Below, piece after piece: positions 5,384 through 6,658 of a stretch of DNA of 6,658 nt. This DNA is from Thermoleophilia bacterium (GTDB lineage Bacteria; Actinomycetota; Thermoleophilia; Miltoncostaeales; Miltoncostaeaceae). Every line of letters starts with the position of its first letter. Position 1 is the stretch's first letter. The notes below the pieces were generated by a model. The model was given only the letters and a program-made list of their open reading frames with translations. It did not search any database and was not told where the DNA came from. Made by a program: the position numbers and the translations under genes. The DNA lies in assembly GCA_016463385.1 (NCBI GenBank), contig JAEMRL010000136.1, forward strand, positions 1 to 6,658. Direction: 5' to 3'.

Positions 5384-6195
5384 GGCCGGTTGGCGATCTC
5401 CGACCCGCCGGATCGTCCCCTCCGCTCCCCGGGCCCGCGCGACGCGACGTCGTGCGGCATCTCCCCGGGGCGGTTCGTGCCTGCCTCTTCGACCTCGACG
5501 GCGTACTCACCAGGACGGCCCTGGTGCACGCTGCGGCGTGGAAGAGCGTATTCGATGACTACCTCGCCGGCCTGTACGCGCCCGGGACGGGACCCTTCAT
5601 CCCGTTCGACCCTGTCCGCGACTACGCCTCCCTCGTCGACGGACGGGCGCGCGAGGACGGCGCGCGGGCCTTCCTCGCCTCCCGAGGGATCACCCTGCCC
5701 GACGGAGATCCCGACGACCCGCCCGGCGCGGAGACCGTCCTGGGCCTGGCATGCCGCAAGAACGCGATCCTGCTGCGGCTCATCCGCGAGGGAGGCGTGC
5801 AGGCCTATCCCGGCTCCGTCCGTTACGTGCGGGCGGTCCGGCGGTCCGGACGCATGACCGCCGTGGTCTCCTCGAGCACCAACTGCCGCGACGTGCTCGA
5901 GGCCGCGTGCATCGCTGATCTCTTCGACGCGCGGATCGATGGGGTGGTGGCCTTCGAGAGGAGGCTGCGCGGGAAGCCGGCACCGGACACGTTCCTGGAG
6001 GGCGCGCGCGCCCTCGGCGTACCGCCGCGGGAGGCCGCGGTCTACGAGGACTCCCTGGCGGGGGTCGAGGCAGGGCGGGCCGGGCGGTTCGGCTGGGTGG
6101 TGGGCGTGGACCGGCTGGAGCAGGCCGAGGCGCTCGGCGCCCGTGGAGCGGACGTCGTCGTGTCGGACCTCGCCGAGCTCCTCGAGGCGGTGTGA
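5380..6195 (+). CDS. Beta-phosphoglucomutase-type HAD hydrolase
   Basis: A 271-residue cytosolic HAD-superfamily protein of the beta-phosphoglucomutase group, expected to convert beta-glucose-1-phosphate to glucose-6-phosphate. All four HAD motifs are present: FDLDGVLT (nucleophile Asp38 and acid/base Asp40), VVSSSTN with Ser164, GKPAPDTF with Lys199, and YEDSLAGVEAG with Glu223-Asp224. The helical cap lies at about 50-145, where TALVHAAAWKSVFDDYL is characteristic of the subgroup found next to GH65 phosphorylases. An N-terminal extension of about 30 residues rich in Pro and Arg precedes the first strand and is unusual for the family. ATG 5380 overlaps the Acg-like stop (ATGA); GGAGG lies 13 nt upstream, rather far. 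Its stop overlaps the GH65 start (GTGA). The HAD-GH65 pair resembles mycobacterial Rv3400-Rv3401. Simple phosphatase activity cannot be excluded from sequence alone. Confidence 0.9.
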   Translation: MRPVGDLRPAGSSPPLPGPARRDVVRHLPGAVRACLFDLDGVLTRTALVHAAAWKSVFDDYLAGLYAPGTGPFIPFDPVRDYASLVDGRAREDGARAFLASRGITLPDGDPDDPPGAETVLGLACRKNAILLRLIREGGVQAYPGSVRYVRAVRRSGRMTAVVSSSTNCRDVLEAACIADLFDARIDGVVAFERRLRGKPAPDTFLEGARALGVPPREAAVYEDSLAGVEAGRAGRFGWVVGVDRLEQAEALGARGADVVVSDLAELLEAV

Positions 6196-6658
6196 TCACC
6201 CACCCCGGCTATCCCGTCGAACCGTGGGCCGTTCGCGAGCAGGGCCTGGACCTCGGCGTCCTCGCCCAGAGTGAGTCGGTCTTCGCGCTCTCGAACGGTC
6301 ACATCGGCATGCGCGGCAACCTCGACGAGGGCGATCCGCACGGACTCCCGGGGACCTACCTCAACGGTTTCTACGAGCTGCGCCCGCTCCCCTATCCCGA
6401 GGGTGGCTTCGGCTACCCGGAATCGGGTCAGGCCGTCATCAACGTCACCAACGCCAAGATCATGCGGCTGCTCGTCGATGACGAGCCGTTCGATGTCCGC
6501 TACGGCACCCTGAACGGTCATGAGCGCGTGCTCGACCTGCGTGACGGTGTCCTGCGACGAACGGCCGATTGGTCATCGCCGGCCGGGGGAAGGGTGCGCG
6601 TGAGGTCGACGCGACTGGTCTCGTTCACGCAGCGCTCCATCGCGGCCGTCCTCTGGGA
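6192..6658 (+). CDS. GH65 glycoside phosphorylase/hydrolase, N-terminal part (truncated by right edge)
   Basis: The first 155 residues of a glycoside hydrolase family 65 enzyme, which typically runs to 750-800 residues. Only the N-terminal beta-sandwich domain is present. Family-typical stretches are ESVFALSNGHIGMRGNLDEG (28-47), LPGTYLNGFYELRPLPYPE (52-70) and GQAVINVTNAKIMRLLVDDE (79-98). The catalytic (alpha/alpha)6 barrel and its general-acid Glu lie beyond the edge, so specificity (trehalose, maltose, kojibiose, nigerose, or hydrolysis instead of phosphorolysis) cannot be read. GTG 6192 overlaps the HAD stop by 4 nt, with GAGG (6184-6187) just upstream. Coupling to a beta-phosphoglucomutase-type gene favours an inverting phosphorylase that makes beta-glucose-1-phosphate. 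Confidence 0.92.
   Translation, partial: MITHPGYPVEPWAVREQGLDLGVLAQSESVFALSNGHIGMRGNLDEGDPHGLPGTYLNGFYELRPLPYPEGGFGYPESGQAVINVTNAKIMRLLVDDEPFDVRYGTLNGHERVLDLRDGVLRRTADWSSPAGGRVRVRSTRLVSFTQRSIAAVLW

Noticed and set aside
1..6658. tRNA/rRNA genes, CRISPR repeats, insertion-sequence ends
   Set aside because: Reading both strands, I saw no conserved tRNA arms, rRNA stretches, regularly spaced direct repeats, transposase motifs or terminal inverted repeats.

Overview
This is a very GC-rich, gene-dense bacterial window. Third codon positions are almost all G or C. The gene content points to an actinobacterium (Actinomycetota): a DivIVA-domain coiled-coil protein, an Acg-type nitroreductase-like protein, a HAD phosphatase next to a GH65 glycoside phosphorylase, GTG and TTG starts, and a likely leaderless promoter. 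A deep-branching class such as Thermoleophilia is possible, but nothing in the window proves it. No RNA gene, insertion sequence, CRISPR array or replication origin was seen.

Layout. On the left (1-785, minus strand) is the N-terminal three quarters of a membrane fatty-acid desaturase. Its 3' end, with the last histidine box, lies outside the window. A divergent intergenic region (786-974) holds a near-palindrome and a strong hairpin that ends at the start codon of a putative lipoprotein (975-1520, DUF4352-like fold). A TANNNT hexamer 7 nt before the next start suggests a leaderless transcript for a 433-residue DivIVA-domain protein (1578-2879), which is followed by a GC-rich hairpin.

The stretch 2880-3300 has no intact gene that I trust. 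It contains what looks like a frame-broken remnant of a small two-helix membrane protein on the minus strand. It also contains two perfect 7-2-7 inverted repeats just upstream of an extended -10-like element.

From about 3305 to the right edge, five plus-strand genes are linked by stop/start overlaps of 4, 8, 4 and 4 nt. They encode an unrecognised small helical protein, a multi-pass membrane protein of unknown family, an Acg-type flavin nitroreductase homologue, a beta-phosphoglucomutase-type HAD phosphatase, and the start of a GH65 phosphorylase (right-truncated).

How they fit together. HAD plus GH65 is a well-known pairing for breakdown of alpha-linked disaccharides such as trehalose, maltose or kojibiose: phosphorolysis releases beta-glucose-1-phosphate, which the mutase converts to glucose-6-phosphate. 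The less expected part is the tight coupling of an Acg-like protein and two uncharacterised proteins to the front of this pair. If it is one transcript, it would link a stress or redox protein, a membrane protein and disaccharide phosphorolysis. That link is inferred from layout only.
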